From: Amycolatopsis suaedae
GTDB taxonomy: Bacteria; Actinomycetota; Actinomycetes; Mycobacteriales; Pseudonocardiaceae
Reading direction: 5' to 3'
NCBI RefSeq assembly: GCF_004214935.1
Contig: NZ_SFCC01000013.1
Span: 1 to 64,000 of the forward strand
DNA length: 64,000 bases
Shown: positions 42,445-50,593 of the stretch, piece after piece
How positions within the stretch are numbered: the stretch's first letter is position 1
How the letters are laid out: every line of letters starts with the position of its first letter
Notes under the pieces: generated by a model
Told to the model about the DNA's origin: nothing
Seen by the model: only the letters and a program-made list of their open reading frames with translations
Database searches by the model: none
Position numbers and translations under genes: made by a program

Positions 42445-43646
42445 CGACCGCGGCGGGTGTACTCGACCTGGAGAACCTCGGGTTCGAGCAGGGCGCCCAT
42501 CTGCTGGTCCAGCAGGCACTGCGGGATCTGCGGCCCGGTGACGAACTCGGCGTCACCGGCGCCGATCCCGCGCTGACCGTCCATCTGGACGCCTGGTGCC
42601 GTCACCACGGGCACCGGGTACGGCGGGCGCTGGACACCGACTTCGGGGTGAAGGCGTGGGTGGTCCGCGGCAGCGCGGACCTGGACCGGTGGGCGGGCGC
42701 GCAGCGCGCCGGAGGCCCGGCACCGCAGGGCATCGTCGCGTCGCCACCGTCGGACTGGGGCCTCGCGGCGAGGGGCGCGCTGATCGAGACCGGCGGGCCC
42801 GAGACGCCGTTCGACATCACCCACCGGGACCTGGTGTGGGCCGAGATCGCACCCGCCCTCTACGCCAATGCCGCCTCGGCGCAATGGAATCCGGACACCA
42901 TGGTGGACTGGAAGGCCGACTTCACGCTGGCTCCCGAAGTCGAGCGGGCCGTCGTGCAGGTGATGACCTACCTGATCGAGAACGAACAGGCGGCGCTGGT
43001 GATCCCGGCCAAGCTGCTGGCCCGCGTGCATCCCCACTTCCGAGAGGTCCTGCAGCTGCTGGCGGTGCAGGCCGCCGACGAGGCCCGGCACATGGAGGTG
43101 TTCACCCGGCGGGCACTGCTGCGGGGTGGCGAGATGGGAACCTCGTCGGTGAGCGGCAGGGAGTCGCTGGCGACGCTGCTCACCGAGGCGGAGTTCTCGA
43201 TGGCGTCGTTCCTGCTGTCCGTGCTCGGTGAGGGCAGCTTCCTTAATCTGCTGGAGTTCCTGGACCGCAACGCACCGGATCCGGTGACCCGGCAGGTGAC
43301 CCGGCTGGCCCGCAGGGACGAGGCGAGGCACGTGGCGTTCGGGGTCGCGCACCTTCACCATCAGGCACAGCTCGATCCCGAGGTCCGCCACCGGATGCGG
43401 GCCGCGGTGGAGCGTCGTTACGAGTCCCTCGTGGACACCGCGGGACTGAACCAGGACGTCTTCGACTCGCTGGTGATCCTCGCCGCGGGCGAATGGTCGC
43501 CCTCGGCGATCGCCAGGGGCTACGACGCGGTCATGAAACTTCAGTCCGAAATGGACGACGGAAGACAACGAAGGCTGGTGCACCTCGGCTTCCCGCCGGA
43601 CGAAGCAGCCGACCTCTCGGCACTGCACACGAAGAACTTCATGTAG
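42441..43646 (+). CDS. TusA-like / ferritin-like diiron fusion protein
   Basis: 401 residues. Residues 7-78 align along their whole length with TusA sulfurtransferases (VLDLENLGFEQGAHLL; LRPGDELGVTGADPA; WCRHHGHRV), but the reactive CPxP is replaced by FEQG. Residues 130-350 are a ferritin-like helical bundle with ligand motifs LIENEQ (178-183), DEARHMEVF (213-221), LGEGSF (262-267) and DEARHVAFG (293-301), a complete di-metal site. Located between the PhnD-like gene and senC (26-nt gap), it may deliver or oxidise a sulfur or selenium species. I know of no described function for this architecture. Confidence 0.8.
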   Translation: MTTAAGVLDLENLGFEQGAHLLVQQALRDLRPGDELGVTGADPALTVHLDAWCRHHGHRVRRALDTDFGVKAWVVRGSADLDRWAGAQRAGGPAPQGIVASPPSDWGLAARGALIETGGPETPFDITHRDLVWAEIAPALYANAASAQWNPDTMVDWKADFTLAPEVERAVVQVMTYLIENEQAALVIPAKLLARVHPHFREVLQLLAVQAADEARHMEVFTRRALLRGGEMGTSSVSGRESLATLLTEAEFSMASFLLSVLGEGSFLNLLEFLDRNAPDPVTRQVTRLARRDEARHVAFGVAHLHHQAQLDPEVRHRMRAAVERRYESLVDTAGLNQDVFDSLVILAAGEWSPSAIARGYDAVMKLQSEMDDGRQRRLVHLGFPPDEAADLSALHTKNFM

Positions 43647-43672
43647 CCCTACTCACCCCGCGGAGTCGACGC

Positions 43673-44743
43673 GTGAACGCACCAACCGGAACTCCGGTCA
43701 AGCTGACCTCACTCTCCCCCGGCGCCGGCTGCGCCTGCAAGCTTCCGCTCGCGAAGCTGGAGACCATGTTCGCCTCGCTGGGCGCCGACCTCCAGCCCGC
43801 CGACGGTGATCTGCTGATCGGCGCGGTGGAGGGCGACGACGCCGCGGTGTACCGGCTCGGCGACGAGCAGGCCCTGATCCTCACCACGGACTTCTTCACC
43901 CCGATCGTGGACGACCCACGTACCTGGGGCAGGATCGCCGCCACCAACGCCCTGTCCGACGTCTACGCGATGGGCGGCCGGCCGGTCCTGGCCGTCAACC
44001 TGACCGCATGGCCGGGCAGCGACCTGCCGATGGATCTGCTCGCCGACGTTCTGCGAGGTGGCGCCGACATCGCCGGGGAAGCCGGCTGCCTGGTGGCAGG
44101 CGGGCACACCATCGACGACCCGGTTCCCAAGTACGGCATGGCCGTCGTGGGCCTCGCCCGGCCGGACGAGCTGTTCCGGATCGACCGGCTCGCGGCAGGC
44201 GACACCCTGGTGCTGTCCAAGGCGATCGGGACCGGGGTGATCTCCACGGCCATCAAGAACGACGGCGCGGGCGCAGGCTGGGCCGGCGCGGCGGTCGCCT
44301 CGATGACGACCCTGAACGCCGGCGCCTGCCGGGTGGCTCGTGCCCACGGCGTCGTCGCCGCGACCGACGTCACCGGATTCGGCCTGCTGGGGCACCTGCA
44401 CCGGATGGCGCGGGCGAGCGGGGTGGCCGCCGAGATCGACGCGGCGGCGGTACCGGCGCTGCCGGGCGCGCTCGACGCCGTGCGCGCGGGGTTCGTCCCC
44501 GGCGGGACCCGGGCCAACACCGCCCACCTGAGCGAGTTCGTGACGGTGGCCGACGGTGTCGCGCCGGAGCTGGCCGTGCTCCTGCACGACGCGCAGACCT
44601 CCGGCGGGCTGCTGCTCGCGGTCCCCGGTGGCGGCGACGCCGAGGCCCTCGTGGGTGAGCTGCGGTCGCAGGACCTGCCCGCCGCCGCGGTCGGGCGCGT
44701 CGTCGAAGGAGCGCCGGGCAGGCTCACCGTCCTGGCTGGCTGA
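43673..44743 (+). CDS. senC: Selenophosphate synthetase homologue of the selenoneine pathway (SenC)
   Basis: 356 residues, SelD family. The active-site loop GAGCACK has Cys20 and Lys23 in the positions of E. coli SelD Cys17 and Lys20; ATDVTGFGLLGHLHRMARA and HDAQTSGGLLLAVP are SelD signatures. It makes selenophosphate from selenide and ATP. GTG 43673 with a GGAG site 7 nt upstream is used. Neither selA nor selB is near, but a SenB and a SenA homologue follow convergently, which defines the selenoneine route. It overlaps senB at the 3' end by 20 nt. Confidence 0.9.
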   Translation: MNAPTGTPVKLTSLSPGAGCACKLPLAKLETMFASLGADLQPADGDLLIGAVEGDDAAVYRLGDEQALILTTDFFTPIVDDPRTWGRIAATNALSDVYAMGGRPVLAVNLTAWPGSDLPMDLLADVLRGGADIAGEAGCLVAGGHTIDDPVPKYGMAVVGLARPDELFRIDRLAAGDTLVLSKAIGTGVISTAIKNDGAGAGWAGAAVASMTTLNAGACRVARAHGVVAATDVTGFGLLGHLHRMARASGVAAEIDAAAVPALPGALDAVRAGFVPGGTRANTAHLSEFVTVADGVAPELAVLLHDAQTSGGLLLAVPGGGDAEALVGELRSQDLPAAAVGRVVEGAPGRLTVLAG

Positions 44744-45701
44744 GCCCCAGCTCGGCCAGCAGCGCGGCCCAGGCCCGCCGCTCGGCTTGCGGGTCCACCA
44801 TCGGCCGCAGCGCGGCGCACCACTCGCCCAGCCGGGTGCGCAGCCCGTTCTCGTCGCGTTCGAAAGCCAGCAGCAGCTTCGCCAGCGCGGCGGGATCGCC
44901 GACCGGGAAGCAGCCCGGATAGCCGTCACCGAGCAGGCCGGTGGACCCCGGGATCGCGGTGGCCAGCACGGGAACCCCGGTCGCCAGCGCTTCGGACACG
45001 ACGTTCGCGCCGCCCTCGTGCCGGGAGGTCAGCACCAGCGCGCGGGAGCGGGCCAGCAAGGCCAGCGCGTCCGGCCGCGCCAGCTCACCGAGCCAGTCGT
45101 AGCGCGGACTGACCGCGCTCTCCCGCTGCGCCCGCGCCGCCAGCGCGGGGTCGAGCCCGGCACCGGCATGGCTGACCACCAGCCGGGAGGACTCCGGCAG
45201 CAGCCCGGCCGCGGCCGCGGCCAGCAGCGGATCCTTGACCGGACGCAGGTGTGCCAGCACGACCACCTCGAAGACGTCCTGGCGACGCGGTGCCGGCGCC
45301 GGTGGCTCCACCGACTGCACGATCACCCGGACCCGCGACGCGAGCTCGCCGTCGACGGCGGCCACCTGCCGCGTTCCGTGCCGCTGCAGCACCACCAGCC
45401 TGGTGGCCAGCCGGAGCACGGCCGGGTCGACACCGGTGGCCGCCAGGTCCGGGTACAGGTCGGTCCCGGTCAGTGCCAGCACGATCGGCGCCGCGGGATG
45501 AGCGGACGCGAACGCCCGCACCGCGCCGGCACTCTTGCCCGCGTGCAGTGCCACCAGCGCCGTGTGGTCGCCCGGCTCGTACTGCCGTGCGATCCGCACC
45601 CGGTGGCCGAGCGAGCCGAGCAGCGCGGCCCAGCGGCGTGCGGTGACCCCGTTGCCGAGCACGGAGTCCGTGTGCGGAGCCGGGCTGACCAGCAGGATCA
45701 C
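44724..45701 (-). CDS. senB: Selenosugar synthase SenB (TIGR04348-type glycosyltransferase)
   Basis: 325 residues, GT-B fold of the GT4-like kind. The N-terminus ILLVSPAPHTDSVLGNGVTARRWA and LHAGKSAGAVRAF, LALTGTDLYPDL and VVLAHLRPVKDPLLAA match the TIGR04348 family, of which SenB is the characterised member; the C-terminal HEGGANVVSEALATGVPVL is the donor-binding motif. SenB joins selenophosphate to a UDP-amino sugar, giving a selenosugar. The start GTG lies 1 nt after the senA stop, so senA and senB are cotranscribed. Confidence 0.9.
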   Translation of the reverse strand: MILLVSPAPHTDSVLGNGVTARRWAALLGSLGHRVRIARQYEPGDHTALVALHAGKSAGAVRAFASAHPAAPIVLALTGTDLYPDLAATGVDPAVLRLATRLVVLQRHGTRQVAAVDGELASRVRVIVQSVEPPAPAPRRQDVFEVVVLAHLRPVKDPLLAAAAAGLLPESSRLVVSHAGAGLDPALAARAQRESAVSPRYDWLGELARPDALALLARSRALVLTSRHEGGANVVSEALATGVPVLATAIPGSTGLLGDGYPGCFPVGDPAALAKLLLAFERDENGLRTRLGEWCAALRPMVDPQAERRAWAALLAELGLSQPGR

Positions 45702-45702
45702 G

Positions 45703-46983
45703 TCATGTCACCGCGCACGTGCGCAGGCCGGCGAGAACATCCCTGCGATCGGGGGTGAAGTAGTTGCGCATCTGCGAGCGCACGTACCTGCCCCTGGTCG
45801 CCCAGGCCCCGCCACGCAGGACCTTGCGGCTGCCGAAGAACTGCTCCGAGTTCTCGAAGTAGGCATCACGTTCGAAGTTGGGGTAGCCGGTGAAGTCACT
45901 GGCCGTCCACTCCCAGGTGTTGCCGATGAGCTGGCGGCAGCCGTCGGCCGTGTCCCCGGCCGCACAGGCGCCGACGTGCACGGTGCCGCCAGCACGCCAG
46001 TCGGTGGCCGCCTGCTGCGCGGTGGGTGGCTCATCGCCCCACGGATAGGTCGGCTTGGGCCACCGGCCCCCGGTGGCCGCGTACTCCCACTCGGCCTCGG
46101 TGGGCAGCCTGCGGCCCGCCCACCGGGCGAAGGCGTCAGCCTCCCACCAGCTGACGTTGATGACCGGGTGGTGCGGTTCCAGGTCCGCCCAGGTGTCGAA
46201 ATGCCGCCGCTGCCAGCCGTCGCCGGCGCGCCGCCAGTAGACCGGGTGCGTGGCCCCGGTGGCCCGCAGCCACGCGCCCCCGTCCGACCACAGGCCCGGC
46301 GTGGTGTAGCCGCCGTCGTCGACGAACTCGGCGAACTGCGCCTGGGTGACGGCCGCCCTGGCCATGGCGAACGGCTCGACCTCGACCGGATGTGCCCACT
46401 TCTCGTTGTCGTAGACGAACGGGTCGGTCAGGTCCGCTCCCAGCACGAACCGGCCGCCGCCGAACCGCACGTCGCCCTCCCAGTCCCCGGCCGGGTCGAA
46501 CGCCGTTCCCTGATCGGACAGCCCGTCCAGTTTCGGCAGCGGCAGACCGAGGGTCTGGCGGGTGTAGGTCAGCGCCTCGCTGTGCGTGTCGTGGTGGTGC
46601 ACCGTGTACCGGGCGAAGTGCCGGGCGGCCGCCGTCGCGCCGGGAGCGGTGACCGCCTGGGCGACCCGTTCGGCCACGGTGGTCAGGTAGGACAGCGTCT
46701 CCTGGCGCGACGGCAGCCGCAACCGCCACCGGGTGTCGTGCGGGATCGCCCCGGAGTCGTAGATCGAGTCGGCGAACGGCAGGATCGGTTCCTGGCCGCA
46801 GGCCCGGCGCAGCACGAAGATCTCCTGGAACCAGGCGATGTGCCCGAGTTCCCACAGCAGCGGGTTCACGGTCGGCAGCAACGGCCCCATCAGCTGGTCG
46901 TCGGTCAGGTCCTCGACCAGTTCGGTGACCCGGTGAGCCGCGTCCACCGCCCAGTCCGCAATTGTCTCGGCATCGGTTGCCAT
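45703..46983 (-). CDS. senA: Selenoneine synthase SenA (EgtB homologue)
   Basis: 426 residues. The N-terminal DinB-like domain carries the iron triad: His48 in LWELGHIAWFQE and His130/His134 in VHHHDTHSEAL (HxxxH). The C-terminal formylglycine-generating-enzyme-like domain has WADLEPHHPVINVSWWEADA, RLPTEAEWEYAA and NTWEWTASDF. This is the EgtB/OvoA layout; the adjacent senB and senC identify it as SenA, which couples the selenosugar to hercynine using oxygen. ATG 46983 is preceded by AGGAGG. egtD for hercynine must lie elsewhere. Confidence 0.9.
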   Translation of the reverse strand: MATDAETIADWAVDAAHRVTELVEDLTDDQLMGPLLPTVNPLLWELGHIAWFQEIFVLRRACGQEPILPFADSIYDSGAIPHDTRWRLRLPSRQETLSYLTTVAERVAQAVTAPGATAAARHFARYTVHHHDTHSEALTYTRQTLGLPLPKLDGLSDQGTAFDPAGDWEGDVRFGGGRFVLGADLTDPFVYDNEKWAHPVEVEPFAMARAAVTQAQFAEFVDDGGYTTPGLWSDGGAWLRATGATHPVYWRRAGDGWQRRHFDTWADLEPHHPVINVSWWEADAFARWAGRRLPTEAEWEYAATGGRWPKPTYPWGDEPPTAQQAATDWRAGGTVHVGACAAGDTADGCRQLIGNTWEWTASDFTGYPNFERDAYFENSEQFFGSRKVLRGGAWATRGRYVRSQMRNYFTPDRRDVLAGLRTCAVT

Positions 46984-47069
46984 ATCGCCTCCTGAGTAGC
47001 CGTTCCCGATGTAAACACGGACACCGGCGGTTGTCATCGGGCGTTGGCGGGTAATGGAGTGCGGCCGTC

Positions 47070-48242
47070 TCACAGCGTCGGCCGAAGCCGGACCGGCAGG
47101 CCGCCGCGCGGAACGGCGAACGCCAGCAGGGCGATCACCACCGACACCACGATCAGGCTCGTCATCGCGGTCCGCAGATCGAGCAGGCCGGCCAGCTGAC
47201 CCACCATGGCCGGGCCGAGCAGTTCACCCGCGTTGGCCATGGAGGCCGCCGAACCGATCACGGCTCCGCGGTCGCGCGCCGGCGCGTCCCTGCCGATCAG
47301 TCCGTACGCCGTGGGGGTGGCCACCGAGATCGCCGCTCCCACGATGGCCGTCCCGATCAGGCCCTGCAGCGCCGAGTCCGCGACCGACAGCACCAGCACG
47401 CCGGTACCCGAGAGCACTCCGGATCCCAGCAGTACCAGCCGGTCCGGTGCGTGCAGGGAAAGCCAGTGACCACTGGTGCGCCCGAGGATCATCCCGACGG
47501 CGAAGACCCCGGGGGCGATCGCCGCCCAGGCGATCGGCGCGCCGACGACGTCGGAAAGCAGAATCGCGCTCCACTGCTGTACGCCGTTGGCCAGCACCAT
47601 CGCCAGCGTGGCGAGCAGGCAGAGCATGAGCGCCCGGCGGGCGAGCCGGATCCGGCCGCCGCGCTGGGCCCGCTGCCGGACGAGCGTCCGCGGAATCCCC
47701 CGCCGCGCGGCGAAGGCCGCCGTACCCAGCACGACCGCCAGCACCACGGCGATCAGCTGTCCCGGCACGCCGTAGCCCCGGGCCGCCCCGGTGGCCAGAC
47801 TGCAGACCAGCACGGCGACGCTGAAGACCGCGTGGGCCCGGTTCATCACCCGCTTGCCGGTCTCGACCTCCACTGTGGACGCCAGAGCCACCACGACGAC
47901 ATTGCAGGCGCCGGAACCGAAGCCGAACGCGGCAACCGCGAACACCAGCTGCGGTACCGACACCGCCAGCGACGGAAGCGCGGCGAACGGCGCGAACAGG
48001 CTCACCGTGGCCACCGCGACCGGGCGGCCGAACCGGTCGAGCAGCCTGCCAACGACCACCATGGCCGGCATCGCGGCCAGCGCGCCGACGAGCAATGCCG
48101 CCCCCAGCTCGGCCTCGGTGGCGCCGGTCGCGCGGCGTACCTCCGGCAGCATCGCCATGTACGGACCCCACAGCGCCCCGTAGATGGCGAACGCGCCGAG
48201 CACGGTCGCGACCCGGGGTGTAGTGCTGACAATGGCGACCAT
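47070..48242 (-). CDS. MFS transporter upstream of senAB
   Basis: 390 residues, about 12 membrane segments: TVLGAFAIYGALWGPYMAML, GATEAELGAALLVGALAAMP, GRLLDRFGRPVAVAT (MFS motif A), and FGFGSGACNVVVVALA. It resembles small FucP/YbjJ-like facilitators. ATG 48242 is preceded by GGGGGGA at 8 nt. It lies 86 nt upstream of senA on the same strand, so it may export or import selenoneine, ergothioneine or a selenium compound; this is inference from position. Confidence 0.75.
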   Translation of the reverse strand: MVAIVSTTPRVATVLGAFAIYGALWGPYMAMLPEVRRATGATEAELGAALLVGALAAMPAMVVVGRLLDRFGRPVAVATVSLFAPFAALPSLAVSVPQLVFAVAAFGFGSGACNVVVVALASTVEVETGKRVMNRAHAVFSVAVLVCSLATGAARGYGVPGQLIAVVLAVVLGTAAFAARRGIPRTLVRQRAQRGGRIRLARRALMLCLLATLAMVLANGVQQWSAILLSDVVGAPIAWAAIAPGVFAVGMILGRTSGHWLSLHAPDRLVLLGSGVLSGTGVLVLSVADSALQGLIGTAIVGAAISVATPTAYGLIGRDAPARDRGAVIGSAASMANAGELLGPAMVGQLAGLLDLRTAMTSLIVVSVVIALLAFAVPRGGLPVRLRPTL

Positions 48243-48380
48243 CGAATCGTTCCCCCCAGACCCGTGTCCGGAAACGGCGGTCACATCGAGTCATACCGCC
48301 GACGCATTCCGCGACTTCCACGTTATCGAGTAACCACGGCGATTCATCTCCGATAGTGCGGAGGTCGCCACGTCGCCGGG

Positions 48381-49628
48381 TCAGCCCAGCCGGGCGGCTC
48401 GTGACTCCAGGTAGCGGCGTTCGGGCAGGCTCGTCGCACGCCGGGCGGCCAGCTCGTACTCCTCCCGCGCCCGGGCGAACTCCCCGGCCATCTCCCACAG
48501 GTGGGCACGGACGGCGGGCAGGCGGTGATGCTCGCTCATCCGGGCGTCGTCCTCGAGCTCCGCCAGCATCTCCAGACCGGCGGCAGGCCCCCGCACCATC
48601 GCCACCGCGATGGCGTGGTTGAGCCGCACCACCGGGTTGTTCGGCCACACCTGCTCCAGCAGCCGGTACAGCATGAGGATCTGCGGCCAGTCGGTGTCCT
48701 CGGCCTTGCCGGACTCGCTGTGCACCGCCGCGATCGCGGCCTGCAGCTGGTACGGGCCGATGGGTGCCCAGGTCAGCGTGTCGCTGATCAGCTCGGTTCC
48801 CTCACTCAGCAGCGCGCGATCCCACCGGGACCGGTCCTGCTCGGCGAGGGGCACGAGGGCGCCGTCGGGGCCGGTGCGAGCCGTCCTGCGGGCCTCGGTG
48901 AGCAGCATGAGCGCCAGCAGGCCCGCGACCTCGCCGTCGCCCGGCAGCCGGCCACGCAGGTCCCTGGTCAGCCGGATGGCCTCCGCCGTCAGATCGGCCC
49001 GGTGCAGCCGGGGGCCCGACGACGCCGTGTACCCCTCGTTGAAGATCAGGTACAACACCTGCAGCACCACCGGAAGCCTGGCGGCACGGTCCTCTTCGGA
49101 CAGTGGCGCGAACCCGGTCCCGCTGGCCTTGATCTTCTGCTTGGCCCTGCTGATGCGCTGTCCCATGGTCGGCTCGGGTACCAGGAAGGCGTTGGCGATC
49201 TGAGCCGTGGTCAGCCCGCCGACGGCACGCAGGGTCAGCGCCATCTGGGCCGACGGCGACAACGCGGGATGGCAGCAGAGCAGCAGCAGGGTCAGCGAGT
49301 CGTCGGTGTCCGCGGTCCCGTCGTCCTCGCCCGGGCCCGGTGTGGTGAGGCTGTCGGCGGCTTCCCTGACGGCGGCGGTGACCTCCCGGCGCTGCCGGGC
49401 CGACTCCCCGCGCCAGGCGTCGGTGAGCCTGCGGCCCGCGACGGTGATCAGCCAGCTGGCGGGGTTGTCCGGGATCCCCTGCTCCGGCCACTGCAGCGCG
49501 GCGGCCAGCAACGCCTCCTGCACCGCGTCCTCGCAGGCGTCGAACTGCCCGTGCCGGCGCACGAGCAGGCCGAGGACCCGCGGCGCCAGCCGGCGCAGCA
49601 GATCCTCGACCTGCTCGGGCACGCTCAC
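48381..49628 (-). CDS. ECF42-type RNA polymerase sigma factor with DUF6596/TPR-like extension
   Basis: 415 residues. Sigma region 2 (RLAPRVLGLLVRRHGQFDACEDAVQEALLAA in the N-terminal 40 residues), region 4 near 130-175 (GLTTAQIANAFLVPEPTMGQRISRAK), then the long C-terminal extension with LYLIFNEGYTASSGP and LNHAIAVAMVRGP. This layout, together with an adjacent DGPF/YCII gene, defines the ECF42 group, in which the extension replaces a classical anti-sigma factor. Its GTG start overlaps the YCII gene stop by 4 nt. Confidence 0.9.
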   Translation of the reverse strand: MSVPEQVEDLLRRLAPRVLGLLVRRHGQFDACEDAVQEALLAAALQWPEQGIPDNPASWLITVAGRRLTDAWRGESARQRREVTAAVREAADSLTTPGPGEDDGTADTDDSLTLLLLCCHPALSPSAQMALTLRAVGGLTTAQIANAFLVPEPTMGQRISRAKQKIKASGTGFAPLSEEDRAARLPVVLQVLYLIFNEGYTASSGPRLHRADLTAEAIRLTRDLRGRLPGDGEVAGLLALMLLTEARRTARTGPDGALVPLAEQDRSRWDRALLSEGTELISDTLTWAPIGPYQLQAAIAAVHSESGKAEDTDWPQILMLYRLLEQVWPNNPVVRLNHAIAVAMVRGPAAGLEMLAELEDDARMSEHHRLPAVRAHLWEMAGEFARAREEYELAARRATSLPERRYLESRAARLG

Positions 49629-50011
49629 ATCTCCAGGCCGGACAGGTCCATGATCGGGCGGACCTCCACCGCGCTGTACCGGGCGTCCGGGAACCGCGCG
49701 GCGATCTCGGTGGCCCGCTCGGTGCTGTCGCAGTCGACGATGAAGAACCCGGCCAGGTGCTCCTTGGAGTCCAGGAACGGCCCGTCGGTGGTGGCCGGCA
49801 CGTCGTCCCGGACCCGGACGGTCTTCGTGTTCAGCGGATCGGCCAGCGGGGCGCTGTCGACCAGTTCGCCCGACTCGGCGATCTCGGTCAGCAGGGCGTT
49901 GAACTCGCTCATCCGGGCGTCGCGCTCCTCGGCCCTGGAGTCCACGTGGTTGAGGAACATCGGGTGCTCCCAGCTGACCGGGTTGCTGTAGATCAGGATC
50001 ATGTACTTCAT
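49625..50011 (-). CDS. DGPF-domain / YCII-related protein
   Basis: 128 residues, one YCII-like ferredoxin-fold domain: MKYMILIYSN start, ELVDSAPLADP, and the eponymous TDGPFLDSKEHLAGFFIVDC. DGPF proteins are the conserved partners and regulon members of ECF42 sigma factors; biochemical role unknown. It is translationally coupled to the sigma factor downstream. Confidence 0.9.
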   Translation of the reverse strand: MKYMILIYSNPVSWEHPMFLNHVDSRAEERDARMSEFNALLTEIAESGELVDSAPLADPLNTKTVRVRDDVPATTDGPFLDSKEHLAGFFIVDCDSTERATEIAARFPDARYSAVEVRPIMDLSGLEM

Positions 50012-50223
50012 GGCGTCACCCTTCGACTCGGCCGTGCTTCACGGTGTTCATGACTGAGTCGGAGCCCCGCAGCCGTTTTCGACACCACCGCACCCGGCAA
50101 CGGTAGCCGGTACGGGCACGGCCTACCGGATTCACCCGATCGTGGATGTCGAAGCCGGCATCGCGGTTCCGACTCCCTGGTGAGAGCGCCCGCCCGGGCG
50201 CACCGAGCGGAGAGGACACCGCC

Positions 50224-50541
50224 ATGGCCACCCCGAACCACACCCTCGACGACGTGCGCGAACTCGCCATGGGCCTGCCCCGCACCACCGAGGGCACGCA
50301 CTTCCGGATGCCGTCCTTCGAGGTCGGCGGCAAGCACTTCGCCGTCGTCCAGAAGGGGAAGAACCGTGCGCTGCTCTACCTGTCCGAGGCCGACGCCCGC
50401 ACCGCCATCGCCGAGAACCCGGCCTCGGTCAGCGAGTCCCGCAGGCGCGACCGCTACGAGGGCGTCTGGGTCGACCTGGGCACCGTCGCCACCCCGGACC
50501 TGAAGAGCCTGCTCACGCTGGCCCACAAGGCGAAGGCCTGA
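50224..50541 (+). CDS. MmcQ/YjbR family DNA-binding-like protein (copy 1)
   Basis: 105 residues, MmcQ/YjbR double-wing fold: LDDVRELAMGLPRTTEGTHF, FAVVQKGKNRALLYLSEADA and YEGVWVDLGTV. It is nearly the same as the protein at 53.5 kb, including a 38-nt stretch of identical DNA. The fold resembles DNA-binding proteins, but function is unproven. It runs convergently with the MFS-P450 pair and ends at a hairpin. Confidence 0.85.
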   Translation: MATPNHTLDDVRELAMGLPRTTEGTHFRMPSFEVGGKHFAVVQKGKNRALLYLSEADARTAIAENPASVSESRRRDRYEGVWVDLGTVATPDLKSLLTLAHKAKA

Positions 50542-50552
50542 GTGCCGTGAAC

Positions 50553-50587
50553 GTGGCCCTCACGGCATGAGACGCCGTGAGGGCCAC
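50553..50587. terminator. Bidirectional hairpin terminator
   Basis: Perfect 14-bp inverted repeat (GTGGCCCTCACGGC) with a 7-nt loop between the convergent MmcQ gene (stop 50541) and the MFS gene (stop 50594). Confidence 0.8.
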
Positions 50588-50593
50588 CAGCGG

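Noticed and set aside
43673..44743. senC as ordinary selD for selenocysteine tRNA
   Set aside because: No selA, selB or selenocysteine tRNA nearby; SenB and SenA homologues are directly adjacent.
45703..46983. senA as egtB of the ergothioneine cluster
   Set aside because: egtA, egtC, egtD and egtE are absent, while senB and senC are adjacent; the EgtB fold alone cannot separate them, the context does.
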